From the NCBI GenBank assembly GCA_022578965.1, contig MU400551.1, positions 279,307-343,306 of the forward strand: DNA of 64,000 nt. The letters run 5' to 3'. The stretch is from Xylaria sp. FL1777. Lineage: Eukaryota > Ascomycota > Sordariomycetes > Xylariales > Xylariaceae. Below, one piece after another: positions 10,241-22,714 of this stretch (positions are counted from its first letter, which is position 1; each line of letters begins with the position of its first letter). The translations under genes were made by a program, and so were the position numbers. The notes beneath the pieces were generated by a model. The model made no database searches. It had not been told where the DNA came from and saw only the letters and a program-made list of their open reading frames with translations.

Positions 10241-13200
10241 ATAATAATATTTTTAAAGTTTAACTTAAGCTTATAAACCTATTTGCTAATAAAAATATAA
10301 AAACTTAAATTGTTATTTATAATGTTTTAAGTTTTATTATTAATTAAAAATTACATTTTTTTTTTTATAGCTTTTAACTAATGTTTTTATTTAAGTAATT
10401 ATAAGGCTTTTAAATATGTTTTTAGTTTTTTTATAAAACTATAAATAGTAGCGTTCTTTATTATTACATTATAATATGCTGCAATATTTAAGTTTTTAAC
10501 TTTTATAAAGTTTAATAGTTATTATAAAAGTATAAATGTATTAGTTTACAGTTTTAACTTTTGTATTTATTAAGTAATACTTTTTAAAAAAGCTTACTTT
10601 TGCAGTACGGTTTTTAATTATAAAAAGTTAACAGTTTATTTTTTAGCTTTATTGCTTTTAAATGCTTCCGTAAAGCGTACTTTTTTAATAAGTTATGTTA
10701 AGTAAGCTTATTTGTTAACAGGTCGTTTTTAAAAATGCAATTTGTTTAATAATTTGTTTTTTAGTAATTATAGTTATTAATTAAATTACTGTTTTAATAA
10801 ATTCTTTGCTTTAATTTAGTTAGCAAATCGTTTTAAAAATAATAGTTAATTTATAAGTATTAATAAATACTTAATTAATTAAAAATACTATAGTACTATT
10901 TTAGCGCAAAAAAAAACAAAAAAATTAAAGCTAAAAACTAGTAAAATATAATTTTTTAAGCTTAAAGTAACGTTTTTATTGCAAAAGATTTCTTTTGCTT
11001 TTTTAATAGCACTTATTATAATGTTCTAAAAACAATAAATATTATTAGCGTTATATTTAACTATAATTAAGATCTTAGCGTAATTTTTTAGCTTTTTAAG
11101 CTTTGTTTTTTTTAGTATTAGCTTGTAAGCTTGTTTGCTTAAGCGCTTTTAAAACTTTCTGTTTAGCTTTTTTTTAGTTTAAGCCTTAAAAGAAAACAAG
11201 CTGTTTAGCACTATATTTAGTATATGTGCCTAAATCTAAATTATAGCCCGTAAAATCTTACTTTAAAGTTTTAATAAAAGCTTAAAATCTAAAAAAACAG
11301 CTTTAATTATTTTTTAAAGCGTTTAGTGCAATTTTTTTATTAAACTAACTTATTTATATTAATAAAGTGCTAAAAATTTAAGTTAAACGCTTTTTTATAT
11401 AAAAAAACTAATAATTACTTAGTTTTTAAATTCTTTGCTATTATTAGTTCTATAAAATTAAACCTTTATATTAGTTTATGTTTTAACTTATTTAATATTT
11501 AGTTAAATAAAGTATTTAGCATTAAACTTTTGTTTTAATAAGTATATTTTTAGAAATTAAGTTATATTGTTTATTATTAATAAATAGTATAACTTGTTTA
11601 TAAAAATTACTAGTATAACTAAGCTACCTAAATTAATATATTAGCAAGTATTTCTTTGTAAAGCTTATAAAACTATAGTATAATTATTTTTAGTAGTTTT
11701 TTTAGCTAATATATATAATTTGCATACTATATTATTATAGTTATTAATAATTTAAATGTTTTTTTTTAGAGCTACTTTGCAATAGTTTTAAAAGTTTATA
11801 TAGCTAAAGCGTTAATATAAAAGCATTAAAAGTACTATTAAACTTAAACTTATAGTTATAAATGCTATTAATAATTTTTTTAATTCTAAAGGCTTTTAGT
11901 AGTTTAAACAAGTAGTAATAAAATAATTAAAAAGGTAAAATTTATTATATAGCTGCTTATATATTATTAATGTTTAGTAATTTAAGCAATTAAGTAATAT
12001 AAAAAAGATTTAAGCTTTAAATTTATTTTGTTTAAACTTAAAGCTTTGTTATACTATAAAAGTGCTAATTAAAATAAGGTTTAGTTTTATATATAAAACA
12101 TATAAAACATTTTTTAAAGTAATAAGTTTAATGTTGTTTTTTTGTTAAATTATTAAAGTAACTTTATTATTGCTTAGTACTATTGCTTTAGTACTTATAC
12201 CTTTTATTTTAAAAGGTTTAATAAAAGGTATATATGTTATAAATATTTACTATTTATAGTAAATATAGCATAAAGCCTTTATATTAAATAACTAGTTAAA
12301 AAACTTAGCTATTAATAGTTTTATAAGGACTTTTAGTATTATTTTAAATATGTTTTTTAAAAACAATATAGCATAAGCTTAAACGAAGTTAGTTTATAAC
12401 AAAAAAGTATTATATTAATTAATAAAATGCTGCATTGCTTTATTTTACTTAATATAATAACTTTTAAAGTTTATAGCCTTTAAAAGGTTATTTAGACTTA
12501 TGTTAAAAATACTAATTAAAGGCTTATTTTTTTAGTAGTAAGCTATTCTTTTGTTTTATTTTAAACAACATATATTATTATTATAGTTGCTATAAATAAT
12601 ACTAAACTATTTATAAATAAAACAAACTTTTTAAAAAGGTTTTATATAGTTAAAAGGTTTTTTCTTTTTAACAAAACTTTTAAAGTTATTATTTAAGCGT
12701 TATTAATTGCTTTAATTAATGCTTAGTTTGCTACGTTTAATAAAATAAACTTCATTATTTTTATTAGCGTTATTTAAATAATATGCTAATATTACTAAAG
12801 CATTACGTTTAGCATTCCTAAATAGCTTTATTTAATAATTATAAGCTTTAAATATTAACTTTTTTAAAGTAATTAAAAATTTACTACTAATGTTTATAAT
12901 AAAGTATATAATAGTTATAAACGTTTTCTAAGTATTAAAAGCATTACTTAAATTTGTTATATATTATAGTTGCTTAAATTAATTAAAGATTTTTTAGTTA
13001 AGTTAAAAAAAATCAATAGTTTAACAGTTATTAACTTAATGCTTATTATATTTATTAATCCTTTTTATTTATGCTAAAATCTTTTTTAATAAAGCATATA
13101 ATAAGTCCAGTAAATAATTTGCTTTTTGTTGCTAATAATAAGTAATTAATTAACAATATATAGCATAAATATTTGTTTTATTGTTTATGTTTTATTTTTG

Positions 13201-14271
13201 CTTAATAGTTAAGTTTAGTTTGCTTTTAATGCTAGCTAATAAGTAATTATTTATAGTAGTTTAATAAATTTAATGTTTAATAAAAGTATTTTAAGTAATA
13301 TTATTTGTATTATTAAAAAGTTTTATAAGCTTAAAAAAAGTGCTGTTAAATATGTTTTTAATGCTTTTTTTTAGCGCAGCATTTTATAATGCAATATTAA
13401 AGTTATTTTAGTTAGCACTTTTATTTTTAAGTTTAAGTATATTAATAAAGCTAACGCTTAACTTTACTAACTTAAAAGCTTAAATTTTAATATTATAGTT
13501 GTTTATATTAAGCCTTTTAAGCTTAAAGCATTATAATATAGTATTGTTAATATAAAGGTTAAAAGTTAAAATAGTAAATAAAATAATAAATATAAGCAGT
13601 ATTAAAGGCGAAATAAAGGTATTCTGCAAAAAAAAAAGCTGCTTTTTTTTTAGCTAAAAAACAAATAAGTTATTATTTAAAGCTTTTTTCTTAACTTCAA
13701 TCTTTTTGTTATATATAAGTAATATATTAAAGCATTGTTATTTTTGTAGTTTATTTTTTTTTAAGCTTTAAAAAATAAAAGTAAAAACAAAAAGCCTTTT
13801 TTTAAGTATAAAACCACTAAATAGTTAGTTTTAAAAAATAAATATATTATTAAATAGTTTAAATTTATGCTTTTTTAACTGTTTTTTAAAGAACTTTAGT
13901 TTAATTATAATTAAATATATTAATAAGTAATAATTAAAAGTAAATTTTAAGTCTTTTAAATATTTTAAGTCTTTAGTAAACTTTTGTTTACGTTTATTAG
14001 TAAAAAAAAGAAAATAAATATATAAATAATTTTTTATAAATAACAAGTAATTATATAATGTGTAATCTTTTATTATAAAATAAGTATGCAGTTTTGCAGC
14101 ATGTTAACTAAAAGCTAAATAATTATTTAAAACACTAGAAATATTAGCAAGCAGCACTAATAGCAAGTTTTCTTTCTGCATTTTTATTTAAAAATGCTAT
14201 AAAAAGAACAAGTATTTATGTTTAATAGCAAACGGCCTACTTTTAGTAGCTAATACTTTACGTTTAATAAC

Positions 14272-14464
14272 TGTTACGGGAGGTATGAAGCATTAAAGGT
14301 CAGGTATAATAGTTAATATATCTTTAGTTTTATAGTAGGTATTTAATAAAACTAAAGCTTGAAGAAGAAAGGAAACTTCTATGAAATGGGTATAAGAAGG
14401 ATATTTTATATATATATATAACTTGTAACATGTGCTAAAGTACTTAAGTAGCTTAGTTATAATA
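14272..14464 (-). repeat. Left LTR of the nested gypsy element (3' LTR in element orientation)
   Basis: 193 bp, starting TGTTACGGGAGG and ending TTATAATA, where the partner ends CATAACA; the final CA has become TA. It aligns at equal length with 21162-21354. Confidence 0.9.
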
Positions 14465-14485
14465 ACTATTTTCTTCTTTTTAATT
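14465..14485 (-). other. Polypurine tract of the nested gypsy element
   Basis: On the minus strand this reads as an A/G run, AAAAAGAAGAAAA then TAGT, directly before the 3' LTR. It fits the minus orientation given by the integrase and gag remnants. Confidence 0.6.
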
Positions 14486-14726
14486 AGGTTGTTTTTAACT
14501 TATATACAAATAAAATCAATTAAAGTAATTGATCTTAAGTATAAGTAGTAAAGTAAAGTAGTGTAAAGTAATTAAGCATAAATATAGTATATTAAATAAA
14601 ATGCTTATGTAGTATAGTAGTTAAGGTATTTATATATTTATGCTTATGTTTATGTGTTAAGTTATGTTTGTTTTATGCTATATTTATGGTAAGTTTTGCG
14701 TTTATACTTTTGTTGCTGTGTGTTTT

Positions 14727-14757
<31 letters not shown>

Positions 14758-14889
14758 TTAGCTGCTGCTAAATAATTAGTTTTAGCTATACATTTTATTA
14801 CTGCTATTTTTATATTTATTTTATATCTTTTCTGCTTTTTTTTTAATTATTATTTGTATTATAATTATGCTGCTTAAACTTGTAGTGGT

Positions 14890-15600
14890 TAAAAGTGGTA
14901 TATATAAACGTAGTTGTAGTTAAAGCTATAGTTATAAACATAAACGCGGAAAATTATTGCAACCTGCTTTATGCTCGAATTTATCTGAAAATAAATTTGA
15001 TTTTACTATAAAATAGAACTTTAACGAACCTTTTTGTTAGAAATCTAATAACTTTAATAATAGAAATAAAAGTTCTAGCGGTCCGTTTTTTTTTTAAAAC
15101 AGCTTTAATTTTAATAAGAATGTAGATATTATTAGGCTTTCTACAGGTTAAAAGAAAAAAAATAAAAATAAAAATAAAAATAATTTGGATTTTATAAATC
15201 TAAATAAAAATCTAAATGCTGTTTTGCATAATTTTAATATAAACAATATAAAAAATAAGTTTAATTTTAATATAAATATTAAAGTTTTTATGCTAGCTAA
15301 ACGTTAGCTTGTTTTTATAGTAACTTTTGTTTATAAACCTTGCAAGCAAACTATTAAAGCTAAAAACAAAAAATATAAAACTATTAAAAAAGCAATAGTT
15401 TTAAGTAGTTCGTTAATATGTTAGCTTTGTTTTAGGCGTTTTAAAGAGGCATTTTAGCCAAAAAATAGCTTGCTTTTAAATATAGTTTGCAAATTTAAGA
15501 ACTTAAAAGTAACAGCTTATATAAGCTATATAAACAGCTATATTTTATATAAACTTATAAGTTAATTTATATTTATTTTAGATTAGTTTTATTAATAAGT
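14890..15600 (+). pseudogene. Coding-like stretch antisense to the gypsy element, Lys/Asn-rich then Cys-containing
   Basis: A plus-strand frame from about 14.9 to 15.6 kb has seven stops in about 210 codons, far fewer than this composition would give by chance, and all can be explained as former CAA, CAG or TGG codons. It reads KHKRGKLLQPALCSNLSENK, then a KNKNKN-rich part, then YKPCKQTIKAKNKKYKTIKK and SSSLICxLCFRRFKEAF. With C-to-T changes allowed for, the spacing of Cys residues suggests a small zinc-binding domain followed by a C-x2-C. It runs opposite to pol and lies between integrase and the 3' LTR. It may be an accessory antisense gene of the element, a captured host gene or part of a third insertion. 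I do not recognise it. Confidence 0.4.
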
Positions 15601-17199
15601 TAGCTGTTTATTATGTTATATTTTAATATAATGCATATTTAAAAGTTATTAAACTAGTTTATTTATTTTTTTGTTTTTTAGAAAAACAACTATAAAAAGG
15701 TTGTTATAAATAAAAATTGCACTATTGTTTAAAAAACTTCAGATAATTATTATATTAACTTTATAGTTATGCAGTTTTGCTTTTTAAAAGTATTTTTGCG
15801 TTTTTTGTTAATTTATAAAGCTTAGTTTTAATTAATTAGCAAGGTTAATAATGTAAAAGTAAGTTGTTTTGTTTTTATTTTATATAAAGTTTAGCTAATA
15901 ATTAATAATGCAGAAATATTGTACTAAATATAAACATTTAATAATAAAGCGTAAATTTTTAGCTTGCTAAGCTATTAAGCCTTTTTATATAAGCGTTATA
16001 AGTAGCTTTATTTAAACTAATTTTATAGGATTTTCTAACAAAATTAAGACTATTTTTAATGCTAGCAATATGCTTGTTTAATTGCACTTAAAATGCAAGT
16101 TATAAACTATAGATATGCAGCTTAAAAAGCTGCTTTTATTTCTTTTAAGAAAAATATACATAAAGCTATATTAACTATTGCTAATAAACATAAATAAAAG
16201 TATTTAGTTGGCTTTTTTTAACATAAAAATGTTTTAAAGTTTAATAATTAATGTTTTAAGGCTTTTTTGTAAGGATATTATAACTTGTTTGTAGCGTTTT
16301 TATATATAGCTTATTAGTAAAGCGCAAATATTTTAAAACCTGAAGCAATAAATATAATTTCTATTATATAATTAAAAACAAAAAAATAACTAGTTAGTAT
16401 ATATAACGTATTTAAGCTTTAGTTCATAGCTAAATTAATAATAGATTAATACTATTTTGTTAGCTTAATAGCTTTGTTTTTTTTTTATAACTTAAGTGCT
16501 TTTTAAAGTTTTTAATTGCTTTAAAAGCTATAATGTTAATAGTAAATACTTATTGATTATATTTAGTTAGCTAGCTTTTTTACTTAATAAAATAATATTT
16601 TTTTTTATTATAAATTATTTTATTTACTATATTTTTAACTTTTTATTTTTCTAATTTATTTTTAAGGTTTAGTATAAGTAAACTATACTTATGTTTAGCT
16701 TTTTAAAGCTTAAGTAACTAAATTAAAAAAACAGAATAAAAGCAGCTATATTGTTTTAAGAAATTAATATAATATACTTATAAACTAACTATAAAAAGAA
16801 TTTAAAAAGGTTTAATAAACTTAAGCGCTAACTTTTTATTTTTAAACTTAATATTTCTTATTAATAGTGCTACTAAGTTCCTAGTTTTAAAAGTTATAAG
16901 TTTATGCTTATTATTATAGTATTTTATATATTTATTAATTATGATTTATTATTGCTTTGTTATTTTGTTTTTAATGGTTTATAACTTATTAAAACGTTTT
17001 TGTATAGCTAAAATTCTTTTTAATATAAAGTTATTTTTAATAAACAAACGGAATTCTGGCATATAACTATATAAAGCTTTAAAAAGTAATCGTTTAGTTA
17101 TAAAATTAATAGTAAAATTTATAGCAAAAAAAGCTTAAAGTAAAAGTTAAAGCTAATTAGTTTGTTTATTATTTATAAAGTACTTAAAATAGCTTTTAA

Positions 17200-17640
17200 T
17201 TATTTAGTTTATTTGTTTTATTTGTTTATTAGTTTTAAGGTAAAATATTACTAAAAGCTTTTGTTTGACTTTTAAATAATAGCATAAATTAAACTAAAAT
17301 TAGCTAATAAAAATAAAGCTTTTATTAAAAATAATGCCTTTTAAGCTACTATAAATACATTTAATTTTATAATAAAATAAAACTGCTAGCTTAACTAAAG
17401 TTATAGTAGTATTAACTAAAAATAAGTATATAAGCTTAATAAATCTATTTATAATAATAAAAATAGCATTAATTAGTTTTTTTTTATAAAAGGTTTTTAG
17501 TAAACCTATAATAAAGTTTATAAATAGCTTTTACATAAGTTTATTAAGTATTAGCAAAGCGTTAAGTTTACTGTATTTTTAGTAGTATTTTGCTTTAGTT
17601 TTAAAGCAAATTATATAGCTTTATATATATTTTTTAATAT
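17200..17640 (-). pseudogene. Ty3/gypsy integrase remnant
   Basis: One minus-strand frame gives C-A-L-T-K-A-K, then INFIIGLLKTF, INAIFIIINRFIKLIYLF and, at its end, a TNKQIKQIN stretch. These match, in order, the last Cys of the HHCC finger, the D-F-I-x-G-L-P block around the first catalytic Asp (here N), the V-D-R-x-T-K-x-x-H-F block and the H-P-Q-T-D-G-Q-T-E-R-x-N block of gypsy integrases. Every change is the kind made by RIP. It continues beyond 17.2 kb with the usual C-terminal region. Confidence 0.87.
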
Positions 17641-20559
17641 TTGGTTTTATATTGCTTTAATAAAACTTTTGTTATAGTAGTTTTAAAATGTAGCTTTAGT
17701 TAAAGTGTTTAGCTAAAAAATTATTATAGTATAGCTTAATAAGTTAAAAGTGTATAGCTTTTTTAAAAAAAATATAAATTTTGTTTTTGTAGCAAACTAA
17801 GGATTTTTTTATTAATTATTAAAAATTTATAGGCTTTTTTGCCTTTAATTGTTTTATAATTGCATAGCATTTAAGGTTTTTTTTTTAAACCTTTTAAATA
17901 AGGTTTTTTAGCTCTTTAAAAGCCTTTGGATTTTTTAATTTTTTTAAGCTTATAGCTATTTATGCATGCAAACATATAACTGCTTAAATAAAAAAGGCTT
18001 TTTTAGCAAGTATAGCTCTAAGGTATAAAGCTTTAGCTTAAGCATTAAAATATAAATTAAAGACTTTAACTTGCTATGCTACTGCAACTTTTCTTTTTAA
18101 CGTTAGAAGAATGTTAATATTACTAAGCAAAATAGCTATATAATTAAAACAGCGCAAAAAAGAATTAGCTTTGTTTTTTTTGCTTGCTTAGTATTTAATA
18201 ATAAAGTTAAAAAAAGCTAATAATAAATATTAATAAGCTTGCTTTTTATTAAGTTTTAGCGTTTTTATAAATACTTAAAGGTTAGTATAGTTAATTAATA
18301 CTTTAATTAGTAAATTGCTTTTTTATAAATAATGTTGTTAGTGCTTAAAGTAATTTATTATTGCAAGCATTTTTTGGTTAAGCATATTATACTGTATTTT
18401 TTTTTTGGATAGCTTCTGAAAATAAAACATAACTAATTTAAAAATGCTTTAATTATTTTGCTAAAATAAATTTTTTGCAAAAGCTACTTTAAAAAAATTA
18501 GTTTTTAGTAATATTTATTTTTTAAGGTTAAAATATGTAAAAAAAATAGCTTGTTTAAATATATTCTAAAAGTTCTTAAAAGCTTTTTTTTTAGAACTAT
18601 TTAAAAAAATTCAACTTTTTTTTGTTTTTATTACGTTTTTTTTTAAATACTTAAATAAAAGCGCAACAATATAAAAATACTTGTTTATAAAACAGCAGTA
18701 AAAATTGCAGAACTTTAAAAATTGTTATAATGCTTAATAAATATTTAATATAAGCTATTGCTAAATAATGTTTATACGTAAAAAGTTCATTTTAATTTTT
18801 TAGCTAAAAATAATATAACTTAAAAATTTGATTTTTTTTTAATAAAATTAGTATTTAAATAGCTTAACGTATAGTTCTGCTTTTTATAGCTTTTTAATAA
18901 CGTTTTAAATATGTTTTATATAAGAATTTTTATTTAAGAAAAAAATAAGCATATTATTAAAATATATAATGTAAAATATGTTTATTATATTATTAAGTGC
19001 TTTTTATATATAATTTTAAAAAGTAGCAAAAGCATTTAATAAACTTATAGGTATAACTAGAAATTTATAGTAGCTATAGCGTATATAAAACGCTGTTTTT
19101 TATTTATTTTTTTTTTAAATGCGTAAGCAATAATAAGCGTTTTTAAGGTTAATTTTACTAAAGATTTTAGCTTTTAAGATTTTATTAAGCAGCTTTAAAA
19201 TAAATAGTAAAGTGTATTAATTTTTACACGTAACTTAATTAAGTTTTTTATAGTTTATATATAGGCATAAGCTTTTATTTTTTTTAAATATAAAAAAAAT
19301 TAAAACGCTAGTAAAACTAATAAACTTTTTAATTTTTTTTGCTTTTAGCATTTTATTAAGCTATTTTTATAGTTCTTTTAGCTTATTTTAAGCTAATAAG
19401 TATATAGAAAAATAAAATATAACTGCGTTTTTTTCTAGCTTAATAGCAAGGTTTTTTTGCTTTAATTGTAGTAATATGTTTGCTTTGCTAGTATTAAAAA
19501 ACTTAAATAAGTTATAAAACTTTTTTAAAATTATTATAAAATTGAAATAACTAGGGCTTTTTTTTAATTTTTTAAGCTATATAAGTTTAAGTAGTTAAAT
19601 AATAGCATAGCAGCAAGCTTAGTTTTAGCAAGCTTTTATAAACTTAGTTAAGCTAAATATTTTTATTTAAAAGCAGTATAATTTAAAAAACTATTAATTA
19701 ATGCCTAAATTTAGTATAATTCTTTTATTTTTTAAAATAGTTTAAAATAATAAAAAAAAGCTGTTTTTAAAGCAATAGTTGCAGTTAATAGCTATGTATG
19801 CATGCTTAATTCTGCAAGTAATACTATAATTATTGGTTAATTTACAAATAACTTAATAAGCTTTATAAGTAAAAAATCTACTTTTAGTAGCATGCTATAA
19901 TATAAATATACAAAAAAATGCTTGCTGCAATTTATAATAAAAAGCAAAAGTAAAACTAATATAGTTATATTTAGCGCATAAATTAAGATTAATATAAGTT
20001 TTAATAAATAGTTTTATAGAGCTAACAAAATAAATAATGCAAAAGGTATAAAAACAGCATAAAATAAGTATATAAAGTAATAACTTTAGCTTAAAACTTA
20101 TAGCTAATATAGTTAGTACTAAGCTTACTACTTGTTTTTTGAGTTGTAGTATTATAGCTTTTGTAAAAAAGGTATATAAGACTTTAATTGCTGTTTTTAG
20201 TTTTTTTTATTTATGTTTTAGTTTTTATTTACTTAGATTTTTTAAATAGTTTGTTTTTAAGTAGTATTATTATTATAGCTAGTACAGCTACTAGATTTAT
20301 TGTTTTTGTTATTACTATTGTTATTATTACCTTTAAGCTAAAGGCAATTAAAAGCAATATAGCCAAGTTATTTATAGCTATAACAAGTAAAGTTTTTATA
20401 AAGGTTTAAATTTAAACTATTTTTGTTATTATTCTAAGGTTAATTTAGAAAAGTTTTAAAAGTATAACAGTTTTTTAAAGTATAAGTATTATTATTATTA
20501 CCTTAGTTGTTTATGTATTCTTGGTTTTAGTACTAGCTATAACTTTTATTGTTATTGCC

Positions 20560-20780
20560 TTTACAGTATTAGTTCTGGCCTTTATAGCTATTATTGCCTC
20601 TATAGAATCCTTGGTTATTGTTGTTGCGGCTATTGTTGTAATTATTGCTTTTCTGATTATGTTCTTTATTAGAGCTAGAGGATAAAGGGTTATTATTATT
20701 ACTAGAATCTTTATATTCTTGTTCTTGACCTAAGTTGCAGGATTGTTTTTTAGGGTCTAAAGGGTTCCTCTGTTTTTTTA
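20560..20780 (-). pseudogene. Gag C-terminal remnant, Asn/Ser-rich, less mutated than its surroundings
   Basis: The minus strand reads NPLDPKKQSCNLGQEQEYKD, then runs of Asn and Ser, then NNQGFYRGNNSYKGQN, nearly without stops. Low-complexity polar sequence here, next to the 5' LTR of a minus-strand gypsy element, is where the end of gag is expected. The segment keeps CCC, GGC and CAG codons while the DNA around it has almost none. Confidence 0.6.
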
Positions 20781-21161
20781 GAAATATTGTTTTTTAGTTC
20801 TTTTGTTTACTTGATTATAAAGTGGAAGTAATACGAGCTATTTTCGATTTTAAGGTAATTTGTTTGCTTTTATTTTTTTGTTGCGCAACTTGCTGTTTTA
20901 GCTTTTTAATTTTAGCTAAAAGCTATACGATTTATGTTTACAACAGTTAAGTATTAGCACTTAAAGCATTAAGTAATTGTTATTTGCTTAAGCTTAGTTT
21001 TAGAAATAATTTATGTTAAGTTTGTTTTTAGTTTATTGTTAAAGTTTGTTCTAAAGAAAGGCTATTAAGAATAGCACTAGCTTATATAATTAGTTAGTGT
21101 TTAGCTATTTTATAGTATAATAAAGTATTATAGGTAACTTTATCTTAAGAAGCTTTAAAAT

Positions 21162-21354
21162 TGTTACAGAAAGTATAAAGCATTAAAAGTTAAGTATAAT
21201 AATTAATATATTTTTAGTTTTATAGTAAATATTTAACAAGACTAAAGCTTAAAAAAAAGAGGAAACTTCTATAAAATAGGTATAAAAAAAATATCCTATA
21301 TATACATGTAACCTGTGATATGTGCTAAGGTACCTAAGTAGCCTAGTCATAACA
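21162..21354 (-). repeat. Right LTR of the nested gypsy element (5' LTR in element orientation)
   Basis: 193 bp, from TGTTACAGAAAG to CATAACA. It is flanked outside by the target duplication ATAAC. Confidence 0.9.
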
Positions 21355-21572
21355 ATAACTTAAAGTATAAATAAGCATTAATAAAAACTTTTTATATCTT
21401 GTAAAATAGTAATAAAGTAAAATTTCTTTTGTATTAATAAAGTAGTAATAATAATAATAAACTATTTTTAGCATTATAACATTATTTTAAGCTAGCTACT
21501 AATTTTTTAGTTTTAGCTAGTTTTTTAGCGCTTTAGTGAAAAATTAATAGTTTGCTTAGATCTATTGCTAAA

Positions 21573-21587
21573 CCTGGGCTTATAACC
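21573..21587 (-). other. Primer-binding site of the copia element, half-tRNA-iMet type
   Basis: Directly after the 5' LTR, the minus strand reads GGTTATAAGCCCAGG. Changing one A back to G gives GGTTATGAGCCCAG, complementary to the anticodon-arm region of initiator tRNA-Met, the primer type known from Drosophila copia and many fungal copia elements. The position next to the LTR and the one-transition difference support it. Confidence 0.75.
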
Positions 21588-21762
21588 TGTTGAAAGCATA
21601 GTAATACACTAAATAAGTGGAGAATATAGGTACAAGTATGTACATTAACCATAAGTAAAGTTAGTAAAAAAGTACCCTCTGTACTAAGCAACAGTAACTA
21701 GAAATACTCCAAGTTACGTGCTATCCTTGTACTAGAATTACCGGTTGTTACGATATGCAACA
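21588..21762 (-). repeat. Right LTR of the copia element (5' LTR in element orientation)
   Basis: 175 bp, from TGTTGAAAGC to GATATGCAACA, less RIP-affected than its partner at 8557. It is followed by the target duplication TGGCA. Confidence 0.93.
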
Positions 21763-22714
21763 TGGCACAGGTACTTAGTCACATATAGTACGTATAAAGA
21801 TGCAAATATTTTGTTAGAGAGGACACCAGTCTTGTCGCAACCCAATAAATCGCCGTGAAACAGTCACTCTCGTGTATCCATCTGAGGAGACCCTATTCCA
21901 GATGGGGATTAGTTTTATTTCTATCATTATTACCATGGCTTCAATCAGTCTACCTGGAATAAATGAGTAGCGCACTGAAATGCCCTGCTGACAGCTGTAC
22001 GCGCTGAATACCTTGTGCGATACCCAAAAGTGTAGTTCGGTGAGACACCTAGACCATACTATGCGGAACTGAGATCTATCTATTGAGACTGTGAAATAAA
22101 AATCCGAGACATATTGGAAGGGCCGGACCAATTGTATATACAGCCAAGGACAGGCTTAGACCTTGGTAGCTATAATAGATTATTATTGTACCTATTCTGA
22201 ATAGTCAGTTCCAAGCCCTCACAGCAACACTTGTTATATGGGTAATTTTAAAGCGAAGGCGCCTTACACTAGCACCCTGGAATGTTCAGCTTCCACCATT
22301 ATTGGACGCCATGTCGGAGAGCCAGACAATAACATAGATTGAAGTACCTAGACTAATTAGCCCTGGGTGTATGCTGACAGCCTTTGCATAAAGTGCCAGC
22401 TTGTGTTTCAAAACGCCTCGCTGGTGACTAGCGAATCATAAAAGTTCTTATGCACTACATACTCCTTGTTTGCCTAAGTAGGTGGCAATTCCGATGTGAC
22501 AGGTCACTTATGCAACCGACGTTGTCGATCACCAACAGCAGGTGTCAAAGGCCCCCCCGGTATTCCCCCATCCTCAGCTTGTTCAGAGATTTCAAGCATA
22601 CGGCTGGCTCCTGGCAGTCAATCTTCCCAGTTGTTCGTGCCATTTCCAAGCATATTCTCCATCATTTTCGAGTTTCCTTCTGTCTGGAAAGCGTTCTCTG
22701 GGGCTAGCGACACC
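21763..22714. other. Intergenic region between the copia element and the GNAT-ankyrin gene
   Basis: Normal base composition returns at 21763. The promoter and 5' UTR of the gene at 22715 lie here. The coding frame stays open upstream to an ATG at 22496, but that extension is Ser/Pro-rich and low in coding character, so it is treated as 5' UTR. Confidence 0.55.

Larger units (their letters stand above)
14272..21354 (-). mobile_element. RIP-degraded Ty3/gypsy LTR retrotransposon nested in the copia element
   Basis: 7,083 bp with 193-bp LTRs (14272-14464 and 21162-21354). A perfect 5-bp target duplication ATAAC lies at 14267-14271 and 21355-21359. It sits inside the copia element about 230 bp after that element's 5' LTR. 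Minus-strand order is gag-like sequence (20.56-20.78 kb), integrase (17.2-17.64 kb), a long 3' region, purine tract (14465-14485) and 3' LTR. About 2.4 kb lies between the end of pol and the 3' LTR and carries a plus-strand coding-like stretch. A polypyrimidine run is at 14721-14759. Coding frames are broken throughout by transitions. Confidence 0.92.
8557..21762 (-). mobile_element. RIP-degraded Ty1/copia LTR retrotransposon, interrupted by a nested gypsy element
   Basis: Two 175-bp LTRs (8557-8731 and 21588-21762) flank the block, both TG...CA, with a perfect 5-bp target duplication TGGCA at 8552-8556 and 21763-21767. Without the nested element (14272-21354) and its duplicated ATAAC the copia element is about 6.1 kb, a normal size. 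Minus-strand orientation is shown three ways: a primer-binding site like the copia half-tRNA-iMet type beside the right LTR, a purine tract beside the left LTR, and reverse transcriptase readable on the minus strand near 10 kb. Coding is destroyed: the block is extremely AT-rich with stops every few codons, mostly where CAA, CAG, CGA or TGG can be assumed. This is what RIP gives in ascomycetes. The LTRs are less mutated than the interior. Confidence 0.93.

Noticed and set aside
13831..14046. 71-codon minus-strand frame in the AT block
   Set aside because: It may be a piece of copia gag by position, but it is only a surviving stop-free stretch of a RIP-destroyed element and not a gene.
20188..20409. 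73-codon plus-strand frame in the AT block
   Set aside because: It is antisense to the gag region of the gypsy element; the hydrophobic product comes from reading Asn-rich codons backwards.
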